A DNA stretch of 64,000 bases, taken from assembly GCA_965223165.1 (NCBI GenBank), contig CBDCVQ010000020.1, positions 1,488,001 to 1,552,000 on the forward strand, in the 5' to 3' direction. A program made the position numbers and the translations under genes. Below, piece after piece: positions 1 to 9,200 of the stretch (its first letter is position 1; the number at the start of each line of letters is the position of its first letter). This DNA is from JABDMH01 sp965223165. Lineage in GTDB: Bacteria > Bacteroidota > Bacteroidia > Chitinophagales > Saprospiraceae. The notes under the pieces were generated by a model, which did no database searches, was not told the origin of the DNA, and worked only from the letters and a program-made list of their open reading frames with translations.

Positions 1-1276
1 CATACCGGATAATGTCTATGAAAGCAAGGTCGTAGTCCAACAGTGAGATAAGTAGCGGATCTTCCTGACCCATGGCTCGAAGCCAATCACTAAAGCTATG
101 AGCCTCAAGGGGCGTGTAGAGTTGCGGAGCCACTTGAGCATAGTATTTGGCCAGCAGGGAGTCTACGTCTTCGCGGTCGCGGAGCAGCAGGTAACGCATG
201 GCCCTTGGAAGGCCTCTTGTCAGCATGGAGCCTCGGAAGCTCCTGGCCAGCCATGCGTATAGCTTTAGAGGTTTCTGGTCTGCGGCCCATGGATGCAACG
301 AAGAATCGCCTTTCCAAACAGCTTCTGTCGTGGTATGTTCCCATTCGGTGATATTTGCTTGTGGAGGTGGCAAGGAGATACTTTGTCGGATGGTGTTTGA
401 TCTATCGGTATCTGTGCCTGCCACTGCCCACACCGCACGCATATCTTCAACGATTTGGTCAAAAGTGTCCAGATCGAGTGTTTGAAGAAATGTGTCGTAG
501 ATTTCAAAATTTACGGCACCAAGGTTTGGTAATTTCTTCACGATGGCGATGGCCAAGTCAAATAGCTCGGGGGGCATCGGACCGCTATGCGAATCAAGCC
601 AGTACCCTTCGCGCTCTACACCTCCGGCCAGATGAATCTCCCAGACGCGGTCTAGCGGTATGTGCTCCAGAAACTCTTCAATCTTGATGCGACCATTCTT
701 CTGATTGCAATACAGGTTGTGCAGATCCAGTAGGATACCGCAATCGGCCTCTTCGGCTACGCTCGCCACGAAAGCCCCGTCATTCATTTCGAACGACTTT
801 CGCTTGAAGTACGCGACACCAGTCTCAACGGCCACGGGTCTGCAAACTCCTTGGGCAAAGAGCCTAATGTTGCGCGCAGCAGTTTCTACCCCCTCGTCCG
901 TCTGCAACGGTGGAAGTAGAAAACCTGCAGCGTGGTGAGGCGTGCCGGCAACACTGAGATGCTCACTGACCCAAGGGCTGTCAAGCTTCGCTGCCGTTTG
1001 CGCTAGCAGTGCCATCTGCGCTCTGTCTGGCGCACGCGTACCACCCAAGGGCACTCCCACGGAGTGGACAAGCTTGTGTCCAGGTAGTTTAGCAACGGCA
1101 TCAATACCCGGAGTAAATTCGAAGAATGGACCCTTGAAGGGATGATCTGCCAACCACTGCGTTTGGGGTTCGATCTCGAGCAGGTCCAGGGCAGCGGGCC
1201 TTTGTTTTAGAAAAGGCCATAGTGCTGCCGAAAACACCATCCCCACCCCAAGCCTGGGTACTTTTATGTCAACCAC
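1..1276 (-). CDS. DUF692/MNIO family enzyme, C-terminus cut by window edge
   Basis: The frame is open on the minus strand from a GTG at 1276-1274 and runs off the window at base 1. The protein begins near KVPRLGVGMVFSAALWPFL and carries the motifs DLLEIEP, HSVGVPLGG, DLHNLYCNQKNGR and EIHLAGG, which are the conserved blocks of the DUF692 TIM-barrel family. Known members (multinuclear non-heme iron oxidases, MNIO, such as MbnB and the BufB-type enzymes) bind two or three iron ions through His, Asp and Glu residues and oxidise cysteines or other residues in peptide substrates, usually with a partner protein. About 425 residues are visible, longer than the usual barrel of roughly 280, so a C-terminal extension is present. 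The start overlaps the end of the upstream gene by 8 bases, which suggests translational coupling. A TTG at 1282 is an alternative start. Family assignment is firm; the substrate is unknown. Confidence 0.85.
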   Translation of the reverse strand, partial: MVDIKVPRLGVGMVFSAALWPFLKQRPAALDLLEIEPQTQWLADHPFKGPFFEFTPGIDAVAKLPGHKLVHSVGVPLGGTRAPDRAQMALLAQTAAKLDSPWVSEHLSVAGTPHHAAGFLLPPLQTDEGVETAARNIRLFAQGVCRPVAVETGVAYFKRKSFEMNDGAFVASVAEEADCGILLDLHNLYCNQKNGRIKIEEFLEHIPLDRVWEIHLAGGVEREGYWLDSHSGPMPPELFDLAIAIVKKLPNLGAVNFEIYDTFLQTLDLDTFDQIVEDMRAVWAVAGTDTDRSNTIRQSISLPPPQANITEWEHTTTEAVWKGDSSLHPWAADQKPLKLYAWLARSFRGSMLTRGLPRAMRYLLLRDREDVDSLLAKYYAQVAPQLYTPLEAHSFSDWLRAMGQEDPLLISLLDYDLAFIDIIRY

Positions 1277-1718
1277 GGCCAAGGGTCATCCACTGTTCGG
1301 CTACATCAAGGTTATGATTGACAACAAAGTAGCGTTCATGTTCGAGGAACATATCACACCCTGTAGCACAGGCCACGTGTCCGGAGAGCTCGGCAATTCT
1401 TTCGATTGCTTCAAATACACCATCCAGGTTGTTGACGAGTTCAGGTTTTATCCCGACTCGCAGCTCGTTTTGCCTGCCGCCTCTGAGAGATTTGACAGCT
1501 TTCGGAACCGCAACAATGGGATCATCACCCAAGTGTTTTGGCACTACCACATTTCTCTGTAGCTCAAAGTGGAGATCAAAGCCTGAACAGCAGGCTGGAC
1601 AACCTAGGCGATCCAGTATGCTGGCAACGGCCTTTTTGTAGCTGCCAATATCTGCTGCAACTGAGGCGGGTAGTGAGACTCTGACACGGTTGGAGGAGGC
1701 CTCTTCTCTAGACTTCAT
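1269..1718 (-). CDS. Small Cys-containing protein, putative partner of the MNIO enzyme
   Basis: 149 residues starting at ATG 1718 (MKSREEASSNRVRVSLPAS). No signal peptide or membrane segment is visible. It has two cysteine clusters, CPACCSGFDLHF at about residues 40-51 and CATGCDMFLEHER at about 116-128, and an otherwise mixed alpha/beta composition. I do not recognise the family. It overlaps the DUF692/MNIO gene by 8 bases and must be co-translated with it. MNIO enzymes normally work with a dedicated partner or recognition protein and a Cys-bearing substrate, so this gene is a candidate for either role; that is inference from context. It lacks the short leader plus repeated-Cys core typical of known MNIO precursor peptides, so partner seems likelier than substrate. 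Confidence 0.65.
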   Translation of the reverse strand: MKSREEASSNRVRVSLPASVAADIGSYKKAVASILDRLGCPACCSGFDLHFELQRNVVVPKHLGDDPIVAVPKAVKSLRGGRQNELRVGIKPELVNNLDGVFEAIERIAELSGHVACATGCDMFLEHERYFVVNHNLDVAEQWMTLGRG

Positions 1719-2287
1719 TTTTATTATGATTTTGAGTTAAGAAATGACGATGTCAGTATTAGTGAAAGAAATGGTGGCCAGGTCACCCATGCCAGTGGAA
1801 AATCACATCCTCCGTCCTCAAGTTGAGTCTGGTGTGACACCTACATTCATTCATGGCTGTTGGTGATTTCCTAATCATGGATGTTTTTGGTGCACGAGAC
1901 CGAGCAAGCCACGCTTGAGCGAGGGAACAAGTGCACGGAAAAAAGCGACTGCAAGGAGCCCTTGATGCTATTGCAGCTCCCTCCTCCAGGATGGGCGCCA
2001 GCCAATCCGCTCCCGACCTCAATAGTAGTTGAAAGAGTAGATATTGGCTTGAAGTCTGGAGACTTCAAACAACGGGCACCAGAAATCCAGGATGAATGGA
2101 CACGAAATGTGCTTTAGAATAGACCTGACCTTCGGAAAGCTCATCTCGACCGTACGCCAAAAAAGGCTGGCGCTCGTGTCCAAAACCGAAACAGAATTTT
2201 AGTCGAATTCCACTTAATCCCCTTGATTTAGCTTCATTTTTTTACGTATTTCTCTCCCCACCCAAACGCGCTACATCGCAACCTACC
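1719..2287. other. Gene-free stretch upstream of the MNIO unit
   Basis: No convincing coding frame. It should hold the promoter of the minus-strand MNIO unit at its left end, but no clear TTTG/TAnnTTTG pair was found. A perfect hairpin (8-bp stem TTGAAGTC, loop TGGA) lies at 2049-2068 with no T-run after it. Short overlapping frames on both strands look like noise. Confidence 0.4.
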
Positions 2288-2449
2288 TCAATTAATTTCA
2301 ACTAACTGGAGCAAGTCATTATTCTTGGCCAGCAGAATGGTCTCTGCTCCGTCGGCTAAGGCGATGATCTCCGAGTCGGACACATTACCTTGCACATATA
2401 ATCCAGTTTCATAAGGCTTACTAGGAATAAAACGGTCATCAGGATCCAA
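2288..2449 (-). pseudogene. C-terminal remnant, VCBS/FG-GAP-type repeat protein
   Basis: The minus strand here encodes about 53 residues ending in a stop at 2290-2288 with the sequence pattern PSKPYETGLYVQGNV, then DSEIIALADG, then ILLAKNNDLLQL. This resembles the extreme C-terminus of Bacteroidota FG-GAP/VCBS repeat surface proteins, which end in a similar 'GNV...DI..I.LA.G...ILLARNND.LQ' pattern (from memory of the family, not a search). An in-frame TGA at 2452-2450 and no ATG upstream show that only the tail is left. The rest of the gene is not in the flanking DNA, so it was probably removed by deletion or rearrangement. Confidence 0.4.
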
Positions 2450-2637
2450 TCAGTGGGCCATATCCCCTAGCAGGACTCAGGCAGAACTAAAACCCATGAC
2501 GAAGTCCTTTAGTGGCATGAGAATGCAAATTATTACAAGAAGATAATCCAGGGAATACCTGGCACACGGCATAAAATTTCCTCCTGTGGCGATAGAATCT
2601 CGACACCCCGGCTTCCATAAATTGGTAATGAAAATCC

Positions 2638-3402
2638 TCACTTCACCGTGATCCCCCCGTCTATCGTCACGACCGCACCGGTGATCCAAGCCGACGCAGC
2701 CGTCGAGAGAAACAGGCACAAGTTGGCGACATCTTCGGGTTTTCCCAGTCTTCCCAGCAAGGTGTTTGCAGCGGCGTCAGCTACGGCCTGGTTTGGATCA
2801 GGAAAAGCGGCCGCAGACGACCAGATGAGGGGCGTATCGACCGGCCCTGGACAGATGACGTTGACCCGAATCTTCGGGCTATAGTCCATGGCCATCTGGC
2901 GACCAAAAGCTACCAATCCGGCTTTGGAGGTACAATAGGCCGGATGATTGGGAAATGATTTGGTCGCCGCGATCGAGGCATTGAGAATGATCGTGCCTCC
3001 CTCCTGCATCACCGGCAAGGCATGGTGCGCCAGGTAGAAAACCGCATCTAGGTTCGTGGCCAATGTTTGCCGCCAGGTGTGCGGACGTAGCTCCGCGATA
3101 GCGCCTAGCCCCAGCACCCCCGCATGGCAAAGAAAGCCATCGAGTCGACCAAAGGATTCCGACGCCAGCTCCACCAATCGTTGATTGGTTGCTTCCTCGG
3201 CAATGTCCCCATAATGGATCACTACATTAGGGTTTGATGATTTCAATTCTTCCAGCAGTTGATCTCCCCGCTCCCTGGAGCGACCACTGAGCACCAATTG
3301 GGCCGACTGCGCGGCAAACAGTCGAGCCGTCGCCTCCCCCATGCCGCTGGTGGCGCCCGTGATGATGAAAGTTTTGCCCGTTAATTTGTTCGTTCCTTCC
3401 AT
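2638..3402 (-). CDS. SDR family NAD(P)-dependent oxidoreductase
   Basis: 254 residues, the usual length of a classical short-chain dehydrogenase/reductase, and cytosolic. The N-terminal Rossmann motif TGATSGMG is at residues 15-22. The catalytic Ser is S143 (NASIAA), and Tyr/Lys are Y156 and K160 (AYCTSK). The C-terminal blocks RVNVICPGPVDTPL and ITGAVVTIDGGI are also typical. The usual NNAG is replaced by CHAG. The protein should reduce or oxidise a small carbonyl/alcohol with NAD(P); R40/R42 after the second beta strand favour NADP(H), as inference. It stands alone: the right-hand neighbour is 350 bases away on the other strand and a decayed gene lies downstream, so context does not reveal the substrate. 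Confidence 0.85.
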   Translation of the reverse strand: MEGTNKLTGKTFIITGATSGMGEATARLFAAQSAQLVLSGRSRERGDQLLEELKSSNPNVVIHYGDIAEEATNQRLVELASESFGRLDGFLCHAGVLGLGAIAELRPHTWRQTLATNLDAVFYLAHHALPVMQEGGTIILNASIAATKSFPNHPAYCTSKAGLVAFGRQMAMDYSPKIRVNVICPGPVDTPLIWSSAAAFPDPNQAVADAAANTLLGRLGKPEDVANLCLFLSTAASAWITGAVVTIDGGITVK

Positions 3403-3751
3403 TTAGAACACCGTGTTTTACTTCCCGCATGATAATCAAAAAGCGGAGGAACCACCATGGGGAGGAGCATAAAAGGGGCCTTCGTTGACAATCGGGTAAG
3501 ATGGCACTTGACCTCTTGGCTTTAGTGGTTTTCCAGCACTTAGGGGCCAAATAAGAACCAGACCCTTTTAGAAACATCTTGAGGAAACGTACTCTATGAG
3601 CCAAACAATTCTTAGCGGCCTGCGTCTCATTTTTAACTAAACCTCTCGACCCAGGGACTGTTAGATTATAGACGCGTTGATTGAGCTGATGCGGTAGACC
3701 CTTCGGGGACCGCGGGCCATCGACGGCCAAAAAACTCAAAAAAGGTAAGCT
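3403..3751. other. Intergenic region between divergent genes
   Basis: 349 bases separating the minus-strand SDR gene from the plus-strand 105-residue gene. It must carry both promoters, but I see no clear Bacteroidota -33/-7 pair and no strong hairpin. A minus-strand open frame crosses it, but its translation is low-complexity and continues out of frame into the SDR gene, so it is not called. Confidence 0.3.
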
Positions 3752-4069
3752 ATGATATTGTCCAACAGTAGAACCCTTCTCGAAGACATCGCATTCGCCA
3801 AGCGCAGTGGGTATGACGAAGAATTTATATTCCAGGAATCTGCGCTCATCGGCCGAAACAACCGCAAGCGATACGAAAGGGACGAATGTACCCTAGTCGA
3901 GTACTGTGTGCACGAAGGACTTAGCGACCCATCCGACCAATCCATCCTTTTCTTGATCAGTTGTGGCGACGGCACCAAAGGTTGCCTGAGCAGCTCCTAC
4001 GGCACCTACGCGGATACGGATCTGATCGATTTTGTCATGAGTCTGAAGAAGGAAGCGTCAGTGAACTAA
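3752..4069 (+). CDS. Small conserved cytosolic protein of unknown function
   Basis: 105 residues from ATG 3752, acidic, with no signal peptide. The layout (an N-terminal 'LEDIAFAKRSGYDEEF' helix, a central 'ECTLVEYCVHEGLSDPSDQSILF' block, then 'DGTKGCLSSSYGTYAD') matches a family of roughly 100-residue Bacteroidota proteins often mislabelled 'phosphoribosylpyrophosphate synthetase' in databases. It contains no PRPP-binding motif and is far too short for that enzyme, so that name should not be transferred. The function is unknown. It lies between the SDR gene and the convergent sigma factor gene without obvious linkage to either. Confidence 0.6.
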   Translation: MILSNSRTLLEDIAFAKRSGYDEEFIFQESALIGRNNRKRYERDECTLVEYCVHEGLSDPSDQSILFLISCGDGTKGCLSSSYGTYADTDLIDFVMSLKKEASVN

Positions 4070-4151
4070 CCCGTTATTTCCTCCGGGAAGGATTTTGACC
4101 TTCCCACCATCAAACGTGCGATGACGCAAGTGTGCTGATCCACCATTGCAG

Positions 4152-4694
4152 CTACGACCTGCGAAGGCAAACCCGCAAGCGCTTGATCGCCTTGCTTGCA
4201 TAATTTCTTGCGACCTGATGATTGACGGACAATACTTGCGCAATCTCCTGATCATCAAATCCCTCGAAATATTTTAGGTAGATGACTTCTCGCAAATAGG
4301 GGGGTAATCGTTCCAACTCTCGATGCAGGTCTTGTTGCAATTCATCCTGGGTTTCCTTTCGGACGATCTCATATTCCCACGAATCGACCGTGGTGATATG
4401 GGGTGCTTCGAGAAATCGATTGAAGACCAGGCGAGATCGCTCCATCTTGGAGAGTCTCGAATGCAGATTCTTTTTGACTGCTCGAAAAAGGTAGGCACGG
4501 AGATCCTTTACCTTACTCGTTTCGCTTGGATGCAGGATCATCCAGATAAAGAGCTCCTGAATGACATCCTCGACAATCTCTTTGTCGCGTCGAATCAATA
4601 ATCCGTAGTGAAGCAATCTAGGGTAGTAGGAGCGGAAGAGGGTGTCCAAAGCCTCGTTATCCCCAGCCGCAATCTCAACGGATGACGGCTCCAC
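4152..4694 (-). CDS. ECF RNA polymerase sigma factor (FecI-like)
   Basis: Region 2 is visible as DTLFRSYYPRLLHYGLL followed by IVEDVIQELFIWM. Region 4 is visible as LPPYLREVIYLKYFEGFDDQ with the helix-turn-helix EIAQVLSVNHQVARNYASKAIKRL. I place the start at GTG 4694, giving 181 residues, the normal ECF size. The open frame extends to 4925, but the extra 77 residues have no sigma-like content and include a TATATTTG box (minus strand, 4768-4761) that resembles the TAnnTTTG -7 element, so the transcript may start inside that extension. The gene is divergent from the FecR anti-sigma gene at 5033 and presumably controls it and the SusC/SusD pair. Divergent placement is unusual, since FecI and FecR are usually co-directional. 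Confidence 0.85.
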   Translation of the reverse strand: MEPSSVEIAAGDNEALDTLFRSYYPRLLHYGLLIRRDKEIVEDVIQELFIWMILHPSETSKVKDLRAYLFRAVKKNLHSRLSKMERSRLVFNRFLEAPHITTVDSWEYEIVRKETQDELQQDLHRELERLPPYLREVIYLKYFEGFDDQEIAQVLSVNHQVARNYASKAIKRLRVCLRRS

Positions 4695-5032
4695 ATCCTT
4701 GACGTCCAGTCTTTTGTAGGGTTGTTCTTCCAATGTTGAATCTTCACCGAGTTCCTCGTTCAAATATATAGAATTCAAGTCCGTCCTTCTCGGCAGCTGG
4801 TAGTAGGCATCTGCACCAAGTCTACCGTGGGATAAAGCGATAGATCTTCCGCAGACAAAAGGTGGACCCCACGGACCCAATCTGGCGTCGCCGCTGCTTC
4901 CCGGTACCAGTCCCTCGGTAGGCAACGTGCTATGCCGGCAAAAAAATATTCCCGTAGAGAGTTACATCTCCCACGCTATAGGCATCTATCTTTAGAGATG
5001 ACAACCTTCTACGAGAGAAGGTCCGAAAGCAT

Positions 5033-6073
5033 ATGGACATCGAAAAAGAACTTAGGCGATTGGCGGTTTACGGCATGGAGGACTTCCTTGCTGACGAAAG
5101 ATTTAGAGCATGGGTGCACGCTCCCACTCCCGAAGGGGATGATCTCTGGATGTCATTCATCGAACATCACCCGGAGAAAAGAGAGGAGCTGGAAAGTGCC
5201 AGGCAGGTCCTGCTTGGCATGGGCAACTACTTCGCGGTGCCTCAGGAGACGGCCGGCCACATCGAAGACAAGCTGAAGCGCGTATGGCAGGAGGCAGACC
5301 GGAGAAAGGAGGCAGACCTGTCCAAGCAGCCGCGTAGACTGCGTCGCCCGCTTCGATGGGTGGCAGCGACGATTGCCGTGTTGGTGTTAGCAGGTGTGAC
5401 TTGGTATAGCATGTCTCATAGGACGCAACTGACCACCATCACCAGTGGCTTCGGCGAACAACAATCTATCGTCCTGTCAGACGGTTCGGAGGTACAGCTT
5501 AACGCTAATTCTACATTGTCGTATGCCCCGAGGTGGAGCAATGGTGAAGACCGAACAGTTTGGTTAGAAGGAGAGGCCTTTTTTAAGGTGATGAAGCAGC
5601 CCATCGAAAGCTCCAAGTTTTCGGTCATTACCCATGATCTGACCGTGGAGGTTCGCGGCACTTCATTTAACGTACGCAGTCGTCAAGACAGCACATTGGT
5701 CTTCTTGGAAGAGGGTACGGTCGAGCTGCTGTTGGACCACCAAGCCCAAGATCAAGTGGTCTTGAAGCCTGGAGATTTGGCGGTGTACGCTGCCAAGACC
5801 CATCATCTGAATACACAGCAAAACGTACCCATTGAAACACAAGCCTCGTGGAAGGATGGCGTACTACGGCTAAAAGACACCCCGTTGAAAATCGCGATAC
5901 AAGAGCTGGAAGTCATCTATGGCGTCGAGATTCAAATCCTGGACGACAACCTGCTCCAAAGGAAGATAACGACGGGACTGCCTGTCCAAGACATGGAGCT
6001 GGCAAAGCTCGCTCTTGAGAAGGCGTTGGGAATACAGATAGCGAGCGACGGAGAACGCTTGATTATCCAGTAA
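5033..6073 (+). CDS. FecR family anti-sigma factor
   Basis: 346 residues from ATG 5033 (MDIEKELRRLAVYGMEDF). The N-terminal about 85 residues form the cytoplasmic sigma-binding part. A membrane segment WVAATIAVLVLAGVTWYSM follows at about residues 105-123. The periplasmic FecR domain is recognisable by TSGFGEQQSIVLSDGSEVQLNANSTL, GEAFFKV and VRGTSFNVR. The C-terminal about 75 residues (LKDTPLKIAIQELEVIYGVEIQI) are the DUF4974-type domain that contacts the STN domain of a SusC-like receptor. It should relay ligand occupancy of the SusC-like protein encoded next to the divergent ECF sigma factor. The SusC homologue here has an STN domain, so the signalling chain is complete. Confidence 0.9.
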   Translation: MDIEKELRRLAVYGMEDFLADERFRAWVHAPTPEGDDLWMSFIEHHPEKREELESARQVLLGMGNYFAVPQETAGHIEDKLKRVWQEADRRKEADLSKQPRRLRRPLRWVAATIAVLVLAGVTWYSMSHRTQLTTITSGFGEQQSIVLSDGSEVQLNANSTLSYAPRWSNGEDRTVWLEGEAFFKVMKQPIESSKFSVITHDLTVEVRGTSFNVRSRQDSTLVFLEEGTVELLLDHQAQDQVVLKPGDLAVYAAKTHHLNTQQNVPIETQASWKDGVLRLKDTPLKIAIQELEVIYGVEIQILDDNLLQRKITTGLPVQDMELAKLALEKALGIQIASDGERLIIQ

Positions 6074-6237
6074 TGGCACCCGGATATAACTAGAGTAGTA
6101 GATCTCCGCATTAGATATGTGGAAGCTCTACTGAGCTCCGGTTGCCGAGCAACATGGTAATTCAGGATTGATCGACAGGAGACCTGGGTCGATCCCTGCT
6201 AACTTACACAGTACTAATATTCAAATCATAGAAACGT

Positions 6238-9200
6238 ATGAGACTTAGCGTATTACATCTACCTAAGAACCTGGCCCTGACCGTATTATGCAGTTTCGCT
6301 CTGGGGTTGTATCCGTCCCTGGCGAGTGCTCACTCCCTCGACGACGAGACTGCGCTACGCCATCTATCCGAGGCATTAGAAGAGTTGAGTGAAAAATACG
6401 AGGTCTTCTTTACCTATGATGCCGATCTACTCATGGACCTCCGAGTCGATTTTGCATTGCAAGAGGGCGAGGATCTCGACCATGCCGTCAACCGGCTGCT
6501 CAAGAATGTGGACTTGCAATATGAGCGCTTGAATGACAAGTTTTGTGTCATCTATGACGACTCTCGCAAGGGGCAGCGGCGACTCAAGAAAGTCAAACGA
6601 AAAATCAATCAGCTTCAAAAACTTGAGGAAGATAATCGCATCAGTATCAACCGGGCGCACAAAAATCCCAAGGTGCATCTGCAGGGCATTATTCGCACCG
6701 CCTATCAGCAGAAACTAAAGGTAGACATCACCGGTACGGTCCGTGACGAGGAGGGGCAACCCCTTTCGGGCGCCACGATCCTGATCAAGGGCACGTCCAG
6801 TGGTACCACCACCGACTTCGACGGTAGTTTTTCCTTGGCAGTAGAAGAAGGAGCCGTGCTGGTCGTCTCTTATCTTGGTTATCTCACGCAAGAGATAGCC
6901 GTCGGTGATCAAACCGACATTCAAATCCAGTTGACACAGGATGCTGCTGTGCTGGAAGATGTGGTGGTTATCGCCTATGGTGCGCAAAAGCGAGAAGATG
7001 TCACCGGTGCGATCGGCTCGCTCAATAGTGAAGACTTCAACCAGGGTGTGGTCGCCAATCCGGGACAACTGCTCCAGGGAAAGGTCGCGGGCGTAAATGT
7101 GTCGGCCGTCAGCGGTGAGCCCGGTGCCGCGCAAAACGTGATCATCCGCGGAGTAGGTAGTTTGCGCTCAGGTACAACTCCGCTGTATGTCATTGATGGT
7201 TTTGTGATTGATAATGCCTCCACGGGGGTCGCCACCAATCCGCTAAACTTTATCAGTCCGCAAGACATCCAATCGATCAACGTGCTCAAAGATGCTTCGG
7301 CTACTGCCTTGTACGGGGCAAGAGCAGCAAACGGGGTCGTCGTGATCACCACCAAGAAAGGGCAATCCGGCAAGACCGAGATGAATCTTTCTTTATCCAC
7401 GGCCTGGTCTTCGATGGCCAATGAGATGGACGTATTTAGTGCCGACGAATTTCGACGACAGGTAAATGCCATCGGCGGCACCCTCTTTGACGCCGGCGGA
7501 AATACGGATTGGCAAGACGAATTGACGCAAACAGGCGTATCCAATCGGGTTCATTTATCCATGAGCGGTGCCGCCAGCGACAAATTCGCCTATTTTATCT
7601 CGGCAGGCTATGACGATCAGGAGGGTATTTTCAACAACAGTAGCCTGGAGCGTGCTTCGGGCCGGGTCAACCTCAGTCAAAAAGCCCTCGACGGCAGACT
7701 CAATATCGAATATAACCTCACCGGTGCACGCACGGTCAATAATCGGCCCGATGCCCGAGCGATGACCCTAGAGATGCTCCGCCTTAATCCCACCATTCCG
7801 GTCAGGACCAACGGCAACCCCACACTGCTGGACGAAATATTAAATCCTTTCGTCAGACAGGACATCTACACCGATGAAGCGATCAATAATCGACTGCTGG
7901 CTAATATTTCTCCCACCATAGAGATCATCGATGGGCTAAACTACAAGCTCAACCTTGGTGTGGATTATTCTACGACCGACCGTATAGTGCAATTTGAGCC
8001 TTATGCCTTGCTCGAAGGTTTTGAACTGGGCGAATTGACTTCCATCACCGCCAGAAATAATAATCGGTTGGTGGAAAATACCCTCACCTATAATCTGGAG
8101 CGAGGCGTCCATGGATTTATTTTTCTGGCCGGTCATTCCTATCAGAAAACATTTGAACACCAGAAGCGGTTTGAGCTAACCAGTTTTGCCGACAACGGTA
8201 TTGAACCGGTCTATCAAGATCAGATAAGTACACAGGATCAGCCAACGAATTTCAACACGTTTGCCATTGAAAACGAATTGCAATCCTTTTTTGGCAGGGT
8301 AAATTACGGCTATGCTGACAAGTATTTGTTGACGCTCACACTACGTGCGGACGGCTCGTCTAAATTTGGTGAAAACAATAAATACGGATACTTCCCGTCA
8401 CTCGCAGCAGGATGGAATATTACCAACGAAGATTTTATGGATGGCTCCGTATTTAGCAATTTAAAACTGCGGGCCAGCTGGGGTCAAACCGGAAATCAGG
8501 AAATCCCGTCCAAAATTACCCAAGCAAGTTTTATCGAAAGCAAATCGAATAACGATACATATCCATTAGATCCATCGGCAAATACGCTGGACGACTACCC
8601 ATTTGGATCCATCTTTACTCGATTGGCCAATCCGGATATTCAGTGGGAGGTTTCCACCCAAACCAATATTGGTATCGATTTTGGATTGTTCGATTATAAA
8701 TTGACAGGAACCCTAGACTACTTCAACAAGCAGTCTGAAAATGTGCTGCTTGAGGTCGTACCGGCGGATCCCATCCAACCCACAGCCACGTTTTGGACCA
8801 ATGTTCCCGATATGGTGATCAAAAATTCAGGATTTGAATTGAGCCTGGATTATACCAGTGGAGATACCCGTAGTTTCTCCTATAATATTGGAGGCAACTT
8901 AGCGTACACCAAAAACGAAGTTGAAAATTCTCCTTTCGCAGTACTGACTACGGGCGCTGCCCAAGGGGCGGGTCAGACCGGCGCCACCATCAACGGTTAC
9001 CTCAACGGCGAGGCCATAGGTGCTTTTTACATGAAGGAATTTGCCGGGATCGGCGAGGATGGCCTGAACCGCTTCGTAGATCAGAATGGCGATGGTCAAG
9101 TATTAGAAAATGACCGGCTGGTCGTGGGAAGTGCACTCCCAGATTTATTATATGCATTTTATGCCAATCTAGGCTATAAGAAGTTTGATCTGCAATTAAA

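Noticed and set aside
1871..2068. Short Cys-containing frame upstream of the MNIO unit as a possible precursor peptide
   Set aside because: Its cysteines are not in a repeated core and a second overlapping frame looks equally gene-like, so the evidence is too thin to call.
3227..3739. 170-residue minus-strand frame upstream of the SDR gene
   Set aside because: It overlaps the SDR gene out of frame and has no recognisable domain or biased composition of a real gene.
3752..4069. Assignment as phosphoribosylpyrophosphate synthetase, the label often seen for this family
   Set aside because: The protein is about a third of the enzyme length and lacks the PRPP-binding motif.
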